This document shows, one piece after another, positions 1-9,089 of a stretch of DNA of 64,000 bases. Position numbers and translations under genes: made by a program. Position 1 is the stretch's first letter. Every line of letters begins with the position of its first letter. A model generated the notes under the pieces. That model saw nothing but the letters and a program-made list of their open reading frames with translations. It did not search any database and was not told the DNA's origin. Origin of the DNA: Microbulbifer thermotolerans (GTDB taxonomy: Bacteria > Pseudomonadota > Gammaproteobacteria > Pseudomonadales > Cellvibrionaceae). The stretch spans positions 433,228-497,227 of the forward strand of contig NZ_FOKT01000002.1 in assembly GCF_900112305.1 (NCBI RefSeq), written 5' to 3'.

Positions 1-737
1 CAGGGGGGCATCGTCTTCAGTAAAGACTCACGCCCATAAAGTAAACCTATACCGCTGGGGCCATAAAATTTATGCGCCGAACAGACAAAAAAATCACAGC
101 CGATCTCTCTTACGTCAACATTCTCATGGGCGGCGAGTTGTGCACCGTCGACGATCCAGCGCAAATTGCGCCCTTGCAGTTGTCGTGCGATATGCGCGAG
201 ATCCGGGCGTAGGCCAAGCGCATTGGAACCACCGCTTAAAGAGACAATGCGCGTGCGCTCGTTCAGCACTTCGTCCAGGCGGTTGAAGTGGGGAACACCC
301 GCGGTATGCGGGATATAACGCAGATGCAGCCCATAGCGTTGCGCCATCATCTGCCAGGGAACAATGTTCGCGTGGTGCTCCAAAGTCGAAACCACGATTT
401 CGTCTCCTGCACGCAGTTCACTGCAAAGACTGTTGGCGATCAGGTTGAGCGCTTCGGTGGCACCACGGCAAAAAATAATTTCCGCTGCGCTTGCAGCATT
501 GATAAAGGTTGCGGCTTCGGCACGTACCCGCTCCACTGTCTCCGTCGCGCGGCGGGCCAGCCGGTGACTGGCCCTGTGGGCATTGGCGTTACTATGCAGA
601 TAAAAGTCGCCGAAGGCGTCAATCACCGCCTGCGGCTTCTGCGTCGTAGCGGCATTATCCAGGTATACGAGCCGCTTGTTCTCGGGCTGGGAGAAAAGAG
701 GAAAATGGCGTTTAAAAACTTCGGGGGAAAACGTCAT
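1..737 (-). CDS. csdA: Cysteine desulfurase, SufS/CsdA type (C-terminus cut off by window)
   Basis: PLP-dependent class V aminotransferase-fold enzyme that removes sulfur from cysteine for Fe-S cluster or sulfur-transfer pathways. The 245 visible residues carry the group II desulfurase N-terminus (VYLDNAATTQKP at 24-35), the LEHHAN stretch at 119-124 and VDGAQ at 196-200. The PLP lysine lies in SAHKFYGPSG (Lys223). The last third of the protein, including the active-site cysteine loop, lies outside the window. The ATG at 737 overlaps the tatD stop in an ATGA junction, so the two are probably translationally coupled. SufS and CsdA cannot be told apart here; no suf genes are in view, so csdA is a tentative name. 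Confidence 0.85.
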   Translation of the reverse strand, partial: MTFSPEVFKRHFPLFSQPENKRLVYLDNAATTQKPQAVIDAFGDFYLHSNANAHRASHRLARRATETVERVRAEAATFINAASAAEIIFCRGATEALNLIANSLCSELRAGDEIVVSTLEHHANIVPWQMMAQRYGLHLRYIPHTAGVPHFNRLDEVLNERTRIVSLSGGSNALGLRPDLAHIARQLQGRNLRWIVDGAQLAAHENVDVREIGCDFFVCSAHKFYGPSGIGLLYGRESLLKTMPP

Positions 738-1504
738 AGAGAAAATAATGCTTCAGTGTTTCTGCGCGTCTGATCAGCCACCGTTTCAACAGAGACTCCG
801 CGCAGCTCCGCCAATGTGCGGGCGATACGCGGCAGACAAGCTGGACTATTGCGCTGCCCCTGGTGGCCTTGAAGGGGCATATCCGGCGCATCGGTTTCCA
901 GCACTATGGCCTCCAACGGGAGGGCAGCAAAGGCTCTGCGGGTCTTGGCGGCGCGGTCGTAGGTAATGGTACCGCCGGCACCCAGGGAGAACCCCAGCTT
1001 CCAATACTCTCGCGCGATTTCCACGCTGCCGCTGAAAGCGTGAATAACACCACCACGGCTGGGGCGATACGCTTTCAAGAGATGCAACATCTCATTGTGG
1101 CAGCGGCGAGCGTGCACAATCAGCGGCAGTTGCAATGACTCCGCCAGGGCCAATTGCGCGCGGAAGACCTCTTCCTGTTTTTCCAGGGGCGTGGCTATGG
1201 CGCCATCCAGACCACACTCGCCAATCGCCACACAGGCGTTCGCTTCCAACGATGCCGCCAGATCCCGCTGCAGTTGCGCCGCTCCGCACTTCGATTCTGC
1301 CACCCACCAGGGATGCACCCCCAGCGCGGCATGCCAAGCAGGCTCACTCCGAACCAAATCTAGCAGGGCTCGCCAACGCGGCGGGCTGACACCGGGAATA
1401 ATGATCCTCTCCACCCCAGCTTCCCGGCACTGCCGCCAAACGCTGGCGCGGTCCTTGTCAAAGGCAGCAAAGTCGAAATGACAGTGGCTGTCGATCAGTC
1501 GCAC
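734..1504 (-). CDS. TatD-family metal-dependent hydrolase
   Basis: 256-residue TIM-barrel metallohydrolase of the TatD family (3'-5' DNase/RNase in characterised members). Metal-binding signatures are visible in order: the N-terminal SHCHFD (His7, His9), AIGECGLD (Glu96), IVHAR, VIHAFSG and LETDAPD near residue 205. Length is usual for the family. It ends in a 4-nt ATGA overlap with the downstream desulfurase. Paralogues TatD, YcfH and YjjV cannot be separated from sequence alone; the short 256-residue form with SHCHFD is most like YjjV. Confidence 0.85.
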   Translation of the reverse strand: MRLIDSHCHFDFAAFDKDRASVWRQCREAGVERIIIPGVSPPRWRALLDLVRSEPAWHAALGVHPWWVAESKCGAAQLQRDLAASLEANACVAIGECGLDGAIATPLEKQEEVFRAQLALAESLQLPLIVHARRCHNEMLHLLKAYRPSRGGVIHAFSGSVEIAREYWKLGFSLGAGGTITYDRAAKTRRAFAALPLEAIVLETDAPDMPLQGHQGQRNSPACLPRIARTLAELRGVSVETVADQTRRNTEALFSL

Positions 1505-1565
1505 TTGAGATTTCCTCGATTTATCAGCATCTTACCACGGTTGTATTTTCCGCCCCGAGGCAGCC

Positions 1566-2159
1566 GTGTTAGAGTCCTTGCTCCCCATAGCGCTATTCAC
1601 TTTCTCCACGAGCATTACACCGGGCCCCAACAACCTGATGATAATGTCATCCGGCCTGAACCACGGTGTAAGCCGCTCGCTACCCCATCTGCTCGGCATC
1701 TGCCTCGGCTTTCCAGCGATGATCATCGCCATAGGACTCGGGCTGGGTACGGTTTTTACGCGGTTCCCGTTGCTACACGAAGTCATTCGCTGGTTGGGAA
1801 TCGCCTATCTGCTCTACCTGGCGTGGAGCATCGCCAATACCCGGAAAGTGGGCAGCGCCGGCAACAGCAGGCCCTTTTCCTTTCTTCAGGCTGCAGCCTT
1901 TCAATGGGTAAACCCCAAGGGTTGGATTATGGCTATCGGTGCGCTGGCGGCTTTCACCGACAGTGGCAGTGAAATGTGGCTGGAGGTCGCGCGCATCGCA
2001 TTGACCTTTTTCGCCGTAGGCAGCCCCTGCATCATTGTCTGGATGCTGTTTGGCGTTGGCCTGCAACGGGTTCTGACCGAGCCGCGGAACCTGCGCCGGT
2101 TCAATCTCGCAATGGGGATGTTGCTAGCGGCGAGTATCATACCCATTGCATTTGAATAG
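1566..2159 (+). CDS. LysE/RhtB-family amino-acid exporter
   Basis: 197-residue inner-membrane protein with about six hydrophobic segments and the family signature near the N-terminus (SITPGPNNLMIMSSG, residues 16-30). FQWVNPKGWIMAIGA follows near residue 112, where LysE translocators have a conserved NPK motif. Expected role: export of amino acids or homoserine-lactone-like compounds; the substrate is not predictable. The start is GTG at 1566 with GAGG six bases upstream. It is a single-gene unit diverging from tatD. Confidence 0.85.
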   Translation: MLESLLPIALFTFSTSITPGPNNLMIMSSGLNHGVSRSLPHLLGICLGFPAMIIAIGLGLGTVFTRFPLLHEVIRWLGIAYLLYLAWSIANTRKVGSAGNSRPFSFLQAAAFQWVNPKGWIMAIGALAAFTDSGSEMWLEVARIALTFFAVGSPCIIVWMLFGVGLQRVLTEPRNLRRFNLAMGMLLAASIIPIAFE

Positions 2160-2187
2160 ACTCAGGGCCTGCGCGCGGGAGATCTTG

Positions 2188-2220
2188 AAGGCACGGATTT
2201 ATAGAAACTTGTGCCTTTTC
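2188..2220 (+). terminator. Possible intrinsic terminator after the LysE gene
   Basis: AAGGCAC at 2188-2194 pairs with GTGCCTT at 2211-2217 and is followed by a short T-rich run. The loop is long, so the call is moderate. It sits 30 bp after the stop codon of the LysE-type gene. Confidence 0.4.
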
Positions 2221-2426
2221 CAGTCTTGAATTTTTGTCCCCGTTTCCTATATCGAAAGACGTGGATGGCCCATGTCCGATGGCACAGATTTTCCGCAGTA
2301 AGGGTGTATATCCCCACGAATGGGTGGATCATGGCACGCATCGGAGCAGCCACACCACAGCGATTCATATCATCTTGAAAACCTACCGGGAAAAGAGGAA
2401 TACAGTGTAGTTTTCTGGAGGATTTT

Positions 2427-2879
2427 ATGGAAATCTGCCGAGCTATTTCATTTATTTTCTGTCTCTTGACCGCACCCGCCACCGGAGCGCAAACACCCGA
2501 AATCCAGCACCAGGGAAAACTGCGCTACGTGTCTGGCGGCATCGGGATAAACGAGCGGCGCGAACTGGAAAAACTCGCGGCGGACTTCGATATCAAAGTG
2601 ATACTCAGCACCGACACCGGGCATTTTCTCGGGGGTGGACAAATCAAAGTCAGGGATGCGACGGGTGCGCTGCTGCTGAACACTACTAGCAATGGCCCCA
2701 TCTTCCTGCTCGATGTTCCTAAAGGCGCCTACGTCATCGAAGCAATGATCGGAGACAGGGCGCAGGCCATGCGCTTCGAAACCAGTGACACGTCCAACCC
2801 TCAATCAGCCTACCTGACCTGGCGTATTGACGAACCCTACCGTCACTACTCTGACCCGGCCGCCAACGCGGCCCTCTGA
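2427..2879 (+). CDS. Secreted hypothetical protein, carboxypeptidase-regulatory-like fold
   Basis: 150 residues. A Sec signal peptide ends near TGAQ (about residue 22). The middle (GGGQIKVRDATGALLLNTTSNGPIFLLDVPKGAYVIEA) reads like a small beta-sandwich of the carboxypeptidase-regulatory or transthyretin-like kind, followed by a C-terminus with RHYSDP. GGAGG lies 6 bases before the ATG. Probably periplasmic; function unknown. It stands alone between the LysE gene and the convergent dehydrogenase gene. Confidence 0.6.
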   Translation: MEICRAISFIFCLLTAPATGAQTPEIQHQGKLRYVSGGIGINERRELEKLAADFDIKVILSTDTGHFLGGGQIKVRDATGALLLNTTSNGPIFLLDVPKGAYVIEAMIGDRAQAMRFETSDTSNPQSAYLTWRIDEPYRHYSDPAANAAL

Positions 2880-2944
2880 AATGGCCCGCACTGAGCTACT
2901 GGGTGTCATCGGGGACTATTGGTGTGGCGGCAACGGCTGCCGCC

Positions 2945-3769
2945 TCATTTACACCCGGTCCCCCGAGCCACATCCAGCTCCACGCGAAAACGCTTCACCA
3001 TCTGTTTCATAAACAAACGCGGGAAGAATTTGTACAGATAAGCGCCCAGCAGGGTTCTATCGCGGGGGAACAGACGCTCCCGCCCCTGCTCGAGCGCAGT
3101 GACAATCTTTTCTGCCATCCATTCGGCACTACGCACGCGGCCGACAGTGCTCTGTTTGTGACGCGCGCGTCCGCCGTCCCCAGACAGCGCATTGCGCTCG
3201 ATATTGGTGGCCACAAAGCTGGGATAGACCATCAATACCTTGATCCCCAAATCGCGCACTTCCTCACGGAAGGTCTCAAAATATTGGTGCAAAGCGCTTT
3301 TGGCCGCACAGTAACCGGCCCGCCCCAACACCGGCATCCAACCCGCCATGGAGCTGATATTTACGATGCAACCCTCGGCTGCGCGTAATTCCTCCAGCAG
3401 TCCCTGCGCCAGCTCAACCGGTGCGTGATAGTCCACAGCCATCACCCGGCGGATTACTGCATTGCTGGTTTGCGTTGACAAGCTGCGGTGAGTGATACCC
3501 GCGTTATTCACCAACAGGCCAAGCCGCTGGTATCTGGCCCGCAGCTGCTTTACCAGTTCCGCCACGGCGTGCTCGCAGGACAAATCCGCCACAAAGCACT
3601 CCGCCGAGATTCTGCGCTGATGCAGCTCCCTTACCCGCTCCTCGAGAGCCTCAACACTGATATCCACCAGTGCAAAGCGGGACCGTCCACGGGCTACCAG
3701 CGCTTCAACGATGGCCCACCCCAGGCCACCGGCCGCCCCCGTAACAACAACAACGTCTCCTCCTTTCAT
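2945..3769 (-). CDS. Short-chain dehydrogenase/reductase (SDR)
   Basis: 274-residue classical SDR. It has the Rossmann motif VVTGAAGGLGWA (residues 8-19), NNAG at about 88-91, a catalytic Ser in NISSMAG and YCAAK (Tyr/Lys pair). The long basic and hydrophobic C-terminus (AYLYKFFPRLFMKQMVKRFR) is typical of membrane-associated SDRs acting on lipids or sterols. It is the last gene of the monooxygenase operon; its ATG overlaps the epimerase stop as ATGA. The substrate is not predictable, but neighbours suggest hydrophobic hydroxyl or keto compounds. Confidence 0.85.
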   Translation of the reverse strand: MKGGDVVVVTGAAGGLGWAIVEALVARGRSRFALVDISVEALEERVRELHQRRISAECFVADLSCEHAVAELVKQLRARYQRLGLLVNNAGITHRSLSTQTSNAVIRRVMAVDYHAPVELAQGLLEELRAAEGCIVNISSMAGWMPVLGRAGYCAAKSALHQYFETFREEVRDLGIKVLMVYPSFVATNIERNALSGDGGRARHKQSTVGRVRSAEWMAEKIVTALEQGRERLFPRDRTLLGAYLYKFFPRLFMKQMVKRFRVELDVARGTGCK

Positions 3770-4728
3770 GTCCCGCTCCCAACCTCATCTCCCCAAGGCT
3801 CAATACCAAGTGCCTCGCGGGCGAAATAGACAAAGGCCTGGCGGGAGCTTTTTTGCGGAACAAATCCCAGCTCTTCTTTCAATCGGCGGTTTGAAAGCAC
3901 CGGTCGGTATTGCAAAAAAATCACTTGCCCGGGTTGTTTGTCGGTCAAATGCAGAAAATAGCCGATCCCCAATATCAGCTTTACCAGCCAGACTGGCGGC
4001 CTACGCAGCGGTTTTTTGAGTAACCGGGCAATCTCCTCCGGCGTCAGAGCACCGTCACCGGCCAGATTGTAAATACCGCTGGCGGAGCGCCGCACACCGA
4101 ACTCTATCGCCCGAATTACATCCTGGTCCCAGACGAAAACAAAAGGCGAATTATGGCCACCCGGATCGAGGACCGACCCACCGGAAAACAGTTCACCAAT
4201 CTTATTCTTTGTGGCAGCGCCAACAATGGAGCAGGGGCGGAAAATCAACTGCTTTAGGCGTGGGTGCTTTTCTCTGTAGACCACCAGCATCTCTTCCACT
4301 CGGCGTTTATTATCCGAATACCCGAACTCCGGGTTACCGCGCAATGGGTGCTGTTCATCCAGCCATTCAGGGTTATCCGGGTAATAGCCGTAGGCGGCAC
4401 CACTACTGGCCACGGTGATATGTTCAACCCCGGCATAGAGGCAGGCCTTGAGCAGATTTTCCGTACCTTCGACATCGATGCGATATTCGGCCTCCCTGTC
4501 CCGCCCTGCGGCCATCACCGAGGCAAGATGAACCACGTGGGTAATAGATTCCGCCCGCAACAATTCGCCCAAGGCCGGATCACAGATATCCAGGGTGAAT
4601 ATCGGAAAGGGGGCGGGCCGGGTGCGAATATCCACACCGACCACCGGCATTTCTTGCACCAGAAGCGCTCCCAACTGGTGCCCTATGTAGCCAGCGGCAC
4701 CAGTAATCAAAACCCTCTTTCCCGTCAT
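3766..4728 (-). CDS. NAD-dependent epimerase/dehydratase family protein
   Basis: 320-residue extended SDR. The chosen start (ATG at 4728) places the Rossmann motif VLITGAAGYIGHQLG at residues 5-19. Further motifs are VHLASV, the catalytic-type region SSGAAYGYYPD and YSDNKRRVE (YxxxK). A longer frame upstream runs into the symporter gene and lacks homology-like character, so it is not used. Third gene of the operon, 20 bp after the symporter stop and overlapping the SDR by 4 nt. Could act as a sugar-nucleotide epimerase or a 3-beta-hydroxysteroid-dehydrogenase-like enzyme; with these neighbours the second is more plausible (inference). Confidence 0.8.
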   Translation of the reverse strand: MTGKRVLITGAAGYIGHQLGALLVQEMPVVGVDIRTRPAPFPIFTLDICDPALGELLRAESITHVVHLASVMAAGRDREAEYRIDVEGTENLLKACLYAGVEHITVASSGAAYGYYPDNPEWLDEQHPLRGNPEFGYSDNKRRVEEMLVVYREKHPRLKQLIFRPCSIVGAATKNKIGELFSGGSVLDPGGHNSPFVFVWDQDVIRAIEFGVRRSASGIYNLAGDGALTPEEIARLLKKPLRRPPVWLVKLILGIGYFLHLTDKQPGQVIFLQYRPVLSNRRLKEELGFVPQKSSRQAFVYFAREALGIEPWGDEVGSGT

Positions 4729-4748
4729 AATGTTGTCGCTGTTCAAGG

Positions 4749-5681
4749 TTACAGATCCTGCTGCGGTGCGCTTTTTGGTGCCCACCTTTGATTTTGGACA
4801 TTCCATAGTCCGGCCAGGCTCAAACCGGATACCAAATGCCATACGCCCCAAAAACCCGCCACCACCAACATGGGGCCTGCGGAAGGATAAAAAGTAAAAA
4901 GTATCGCCAAGGCCAGCCCTGAATTCTGAATCCCTACCTCCATGGTTACCGCCCGTCGGTCGCCCAACGGCAGGCGCATCACGCGGCCACTGAGGTCGCC
5001 GATCAAAAATGCCAATGCATTGTGTGCGACGACCAACAGCAACACCGAACCGGCCACCTGTACCGCTGTCTGCCAGTGCCTGCTGATGGAAACGGCTACA
5101 AAAAGAAGGAAAACAAGCAGCGACCCGGCCCGGAAAATGCGTTCACTGCGTCGTGCAAAGCGTGGAAAACGCGCCCCCGTAATCATCCCGAAAAGCATCG
5201 GCAGTGCCAGTACCGCCACAACCAATAAGATCATATTGTCTGCGGGTAGTGTGATGGCCTGCAGCCGTTCCCTTGTATAGGGATTTAAACTGCCGTAAAG
5301 CGCAAAGTTTAGGGGGGTCAACAACACGGCGGCCACACTGGAAACCGCAGTCATGCTGACAGAAGTAGCGACGTTGGCGCGCCCTATCCATGTCATGACA
5401 TTAGAGAAAGTGCCACCGGGACAACACGAGACCAGTATCATGCCCAACGCCAAATCTGGATCTATCCGCAGCCACCAGGTCACCAGGCAGGTCGCGCCCG
5501 GCAGCAACAGGAACTGGGCCACCAGTCCGGTAGCCGGAGCCAGCGGCCGGCGTAAAACCTCCGCGAAGTCCCCGGGCCGCAGTCCCAGGGATACGCCAAA
5601 CATCATAAACGCCAACACCGCATTTAATAGCAGCAGCGCCGCCGGAGACATCTGAAAACTACTGGCAAGATTTTGGTCCAC
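4749..5681 (-). CDS. Bile acid:sodium symporter (SBF) family transporter
   Basis: 310-residue polytopic membrane protein with about nine to ten hydrophobic segments. It shows the SBF/BASS features LVSCCPGGTFSNVMTWIG (residues 83-100) and EVGIQNSGLALAILF near residue 247, the paired motifs that form the sodium sites. Family substrates are organic anions such as bile acids, pantoate or keto acids. The start is GTG, overlapping the monooxygenase TAG stop by one base (TAGTG). Its operon suggests it moves a substrate or product of the oxidative enzymes. Confidence 0.85.
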   Translation of the reverse strand: MDQNLASSFQMSPAALLLLNAVLAFMMFGVSLGLRPGDFAEVLRRPLAPATGLVAQFLLLPGATCLVTWWLRIDPDLALGMILVSCCPGGTFSNVMTWIGRANVATSVSMTAVSSVAAVLLTPLNFALYGSLNPYTRERLQAITLPADNMILLVVAVLALPMLFGMITGARFPRFARRSERIFRAGSLLVFLLFVAVSISRHWQTAVQVAGSVLLLVVAHNALAFLIGDLSGRVMRLPLGDRRAVTMEVGIQNSGLALAILFTFYPSAGPMLVVAGFWGVWHLVSGLSLAGLWNVQNQRWAPKSAPQQDL

Positions 5682-7036
5682 TAGATAGCCTCTGCGTTGC
5701 CGGTAAACGCATCAGTATCCTCAGTTTGCAAATCCCGCTGCAAGTCTGCTGTGTGACTGCGCAGTGCCTTCAGATAGGTGTCCTTATGTACGTAATAAGC
5801 CATGCGCTCGAGATCCAGATAGTTCACGCCACCATCAGTGCGCTGCGCTGCCCGTTCGCGTTTGATTGCCTTAAAGCGCCGTGCGGACTCCGCCCCCAGG
5901 GACAACTGGCGGATATAAAGAGCCACCAGCTGCGCCTGCTCATTGCGCCCTTCCCAACCTAAACCAACCGCCTCCACCATTCCCATCAGGAACAGATTGT
6001 CATACTCCGGGTGAAAGACATTGAGATACAACCGGGGCGCGTAGCCAACCCAGTTCAAAAGGTCCTGGTCAATAAACGGATAGTGCAACTTGTAACCGGT
6101 GGCGAGCAGGATCATGTCGTATTCCCCGCTGTCGCCACCCTTGAAAGTCACCTTATGGCCATCGATGGAAGCAATATCCCCCCGCGGGTGGATATCGCCG
6201 TGGCCAATATGATGCAGAATCAGCGAATTGATCACCGGGTGAGACTCGAACATCTTGTAGTCCGGCTCGGGCAAGCCGTACTGGCTGGGGCGGCCCAGCA
6301 TCAAACGGGACAAGGCCACACTGATGCGCTGCTGGATAAAGCGCGGCAATTTGATTCTGCCACCCACTGCATCGGTGGGAACGCCGCCGATAAACTTGGG
6401 CAAAAAGTAATAACCGCGGCGCAGGCTGATATCCACGCTCTTCGCCCGGTGCACGGCGTCCACGGCAATATCCGCACCGCTGTTGCCGCAGCCCACCAAA
6501 AGCACCCGCTTGCCGTCGAAGATTACCGGGTCACGATACGCGGACGAGTGCAGTACTTCACCGGCAAAATCCCCCGGCAGTTTGGGAATATTCGGATGGT
6601 GCAGTGTGCCGTTGGCGATCAAGAGACCACCGAAAACCCGTGTTTGCTCCCTCCCCTTGCCATCCCCACTGACGATGCGGGTGGTGATGCGCCAGTCATT
6701 GCCATCACGCTCGCAACGTACTACTTCGGTGTTAAATTCGTAACGCTCGTAGAGGCCAAAGGCTTTCGCATAGGCCCGGAAATAATCCCGCAACTCACTG
6801 TGGTGGGGAAACTGGGCCACATGATCCGGTAGGGGGAACTCGGCGAACTCCGTCATTTTCTTTGACGAAATCAGGTGCGCAGACTCGTACATGGTACTGG
6901 TGGGACTGTCGATATCCCACAGCCCCCCCACATCATTGTGAATTTCAAAGCCGATACAGGGAATGCCGTACTTCATCAGATTGCGCACCGTACACAGCCC
7001 CATGGGCCCGGCGCCGATCACCGCGTAGGGTTTCAT
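5681..7036 (-). CDS. Flavin-containing monooxygenase (FMO/BVMO-like)
   Basis: About 451 residues from ATG 7036. The start is chosen because the FAD-binding fingerprint IGAGPMGLCTVRNL then begins at residue 6. A second Rossmann motif (VLLVGCGNSGADIAVDA) binds NADPH. Between them lies FPHHSELRDYFRAYAKAFGL, the usual FMO linker region, and ILLATGYKLHYPF follows near the C-terminal third. Expected chemistry: NADPH- and O2-dependent hydroxylation, N/S-oxidation or Baeyer-Villiger oxidation of a hydrophobic substrate. It is the first gene of a four-gene operon diverging from an AraC regulator; family members include alkane monooxygenase AlmA, but identity to that is not shown. Confidence 0.85.
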   Translation of the reverse strand: MKPYAVIGAGPMGLCTVRNLMKYGIPCIGFEIHNDVGGLWDIDSPTSTMYESAHLISSKKMTEFAEFPLPDHVAQFPHHSELRDYFRAYAKAFGLYERYEFNTEVVRCERDGNDWRITTRIVSGDGKGREQTRVFGGLLIANGTLHHPNIPKLPGDFAGEVLHSSAYRDPVIFDGKRVLLVGCGNSGADIAVDAVHRAKSVDISLRRGYYFLPKFIGGVPTDAVGGRIKLPRFIQQRISVALSRLMLGRPSQYGLPEPDYKMFESHPVINSLILHHIGHGDIHPRGDIASIDGHKVTFKGGDSGEYDMILLATGYKLHYPFIDQDLLNWVGYAPRLYLNVFHPEYDNLFLMGMVEAVGLGWEGRNEQAQLVALYIRQLSLGAESARRFKAIKRERAAQRTDGGVNYLDLERMAYYVHKDTYLKALRSHTADLQRDLQTEDTDAFTGNAEAI

Positions 7037-7140
7037 TGTTATTCTCGCTTTCGTTCGCTGCGTCGATTGCAATATACCGTGACAACTCCCAGACAGATCG
7101 TCATAATCGGGCGATCATTGGTTAATTCCGGACGCCAGCG

Positions 7141-8139
7141 ATGAAAGCAGCGGACTGCAGAAGTGTCACTCTGAGCTATACACGGGCAATTACAGCAGCT
7201 TTAAACAGTCTGGAACTGGAAATCCCTTCTGTCGCCAAAGAGATTTTGTCCGGGATAGACGAAAATCAGAGAGTGCCGATGGGACTCCAGGAACAACTAT
7301 GGCTGGCCCTGGCCGAGGCACACCCGGATCCCTTATTGGGCGTCAAGTTAGGCACAGCTATGCACAGCAGCCAGATGGGCTTGGTGGGTTATCTGCTGAT
7401 GACTCAAAAAACCCTCGGTGCCGCCATAGATCAATTGCTGATCTATCACCCACTGGTCGGCGAAGGCGGCCGCTTCGAACTGCGCCGCGGCGCCCATCAC
7501 GCGGATCTCTGCTACCTGCCCAATTATTTGCGCTGTGCGCAACTGCGGGTTGAAACCGTGCTGTCCGCGTGCCTGAGCCAAACCTGCAGTATGACGGGAG
7601 CCCCTTTCCACGCCCAGGCCCTGCTGCTAGCCTATCCGGCGCCCTCCCTGGCTATTCAACAGAGGTACCAACAGCTGCTCAACACGCCAGTGCAATTCAA
7701 CGCACCGGTATCCGCGATCCGCTTTCGCCCCCAAGATCTGGATATTCCACTGGTGGCCGCCGATCACCAGGTGATGGCGCGACTTAAACCTGAAGCCGAC
7801 GCCCTTTTGCGCGCCCTAACCAACAAGAGTCTGCAACTGCAGGTCGCGCACCTTTTGCAGCAGGAACCCCAGCTGACACGCGAGCAAGTGGCCAGTCAAT
7901 TGTGTATCAGCCCTCGCCACCTAGGGCGCAAGTTACAGGAGGAAAACGCCAGTTTCCGGGCAATTCAAGACGAGGTACGCAGCCACTACGCGCGCCAGTG
8001 GCTGCGCCGCGGTGATAAGAACAATGCGGAAATTGCCGCCGCTCTGGGTTACTGCGACGAAAGCGCCTTCGGCAAGGCTTTCCGCCGCTGGACCGGCCTT
8101 TCTCCCAAGGCCTACAAACGCGCAGAGACCTCCGACTGA
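7141..8139 (+). CDS. AraC-family transcriptional regulator (arabinose-binding-type N-terminus)
   Basis: 332 residues. The N-terminal two-thirds resembles the Arabinose_bd sensor domain of OruR/ArgR-type regulators (LALAEAHPDPLLGVKLGTAM, MGLVGYLLMTQKTLGAAI). The C-terminus is an AraC double HTH (LTREQVASQLCISPRHLGRKLQEEN, then NAEIAAALGYCDESAFGKAFRRWTGLSPKAYK). It diverges from the monooxygenase operon across 104 bp, so it most likely controls that operon in response to its substrate. The ligand is unknown. Confidence 0.85.
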   Translation: MKAADCRSVTLSYTRAITAALNSLELEIPSVAKEILSGIDENQRVPMGLQEQLWLALAEAHPDPLLGVKLGTAMHSSQMGLVGYLLMTQKTLGAAIDQLLIYHPLVGEGGRFELRRGAHHADLCYLPNYLRCAQLRVETVLSACLSQTCSMTGAPFHAQALLLAYPAPSLAIQQRYQQLLNTPVQFNAPVSAIRFRPQDLDIPLVAADHQVMARLKPEADALLRALTNKSLQLQVAHLLQQEPQLTREQVASQLCISPRHLGRKLQEENASFRAIQDEVRSHYARQWLRRGDKNNAEIAAALGYCDESAFGKAFRRWTGLSPKAYKRAETSD

Positions 8140-8368
8140 TTGCGCAAGACCTCTGGGTGCATGGACCAAGAATACTCCTGCGCAGACAACGGAGACCTTT
8201 TGATGCGATTTCAAGCGGTCTGGCCAATCGAATAAGCACCCGGGAACCACAGTGGCACTGCGTGAATCAATGCCTCCACGGGCCTTCGGGGTGCTGTGCA
8301 TCCGGATAAGAAATGCACTTAGCCGCAAGCCTACAGCGACCCCAATTTAACGCACAAAGTGATATCGC

Positions 8369-8851
8369 CTAGCGCGCCGCCATCTGCTCAGTCATTGCCG
8401 TGCGTAGCGCCGCCAGATTTTCCAACCACACAATATCATTCATCACTACGTGGCGGCCGGTCGCGGTAGAGAGCGCTTCACCCAGACGTTGCAATCCTTC
8501 ACCCTCGCCCGCCAAGCTGTCGAGCGGTATTTCCAGCCAGACCTGTCCATTTTGATCTATCACTTCACGCACCTCGCCGTCATCCAAGTGGCTAAGGTGA
8601 CGGTCAATGGCAGAAGAGCCACCGGGAGGAAGATAGATAGTCCCGTTGGTAAAATCGACTGCAAAAGCCACCACACCCGGCAGAACCCCAAACAGGAGCC
8701 CCGCAGCATCCAAAATGACAACCACCGGGTCCACACGACCACCTTGCTGCCCCTTACGCTCCGGGTAGAGGAAATAGCCGCAGGCAGTGAGGTTCATCAT
8801 CAGCACCAACAGGCTGCTGATAACGACTCCACGTTTGATACTTCTTTTCAT
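8369..8851 (-). CDS. Small lipoprotein with GYxLYPERKGQ motif
   Basis: 160 residues from ATG 8851, chosen because it opens a lipoprotein signal (MKRSIKRGVVISSLLVLMMN) with lipobox LTAC and the lipidated Cys near residue 24. The mature part starts GYFLYPERKGQQGG, then a hydrophobic hairpin-like stretch (VVVILDAAGLLFGVLPGVVAFAVDF) and a polar C-terminal half. I recognise this as a conserved unknown protein of Pseudomonas-like bacteria. Location is probably the outer or inner membrane. No functional context from neighbours. Confidence 0.65.
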   Translation of the reverse strand: MKRSIKRGVVISSLLVLMMNLTACGYFLYPERKGQQGGRVDPVVVILDAAGLLFGVLPGVVAFAVDFTNGTIYLPPGGSSAIDRHLSHLDDGEVREVIDQNGQVWLEIPLDSLAGEGEGLQRLGEALSTATGRHVVMNDIVWLENLAALRTAMTEQMAAR

Positions 8852-9089
8852 GGCCTTTCTCTTTTTGCTGTACAAAACAAGAGCGGTTAGCTTAACTAAA
8901 GCCTGCCTGGTCCGGAAGTGGCGCCGGCTGCCACCTTTGCGGCCTGGATCGCAAAAGATGACAAAATTTCCTGCCATCCGCCGTAATAGTTAACCAAAAC
9001 CGCGCCAACCTGGTGGAAACCCGCCTATGCCCGCCTCGAATCTGCCTAAACTTTGATCAGCGCCAGCTGCGAGTCAAGGGATGAAGTAA

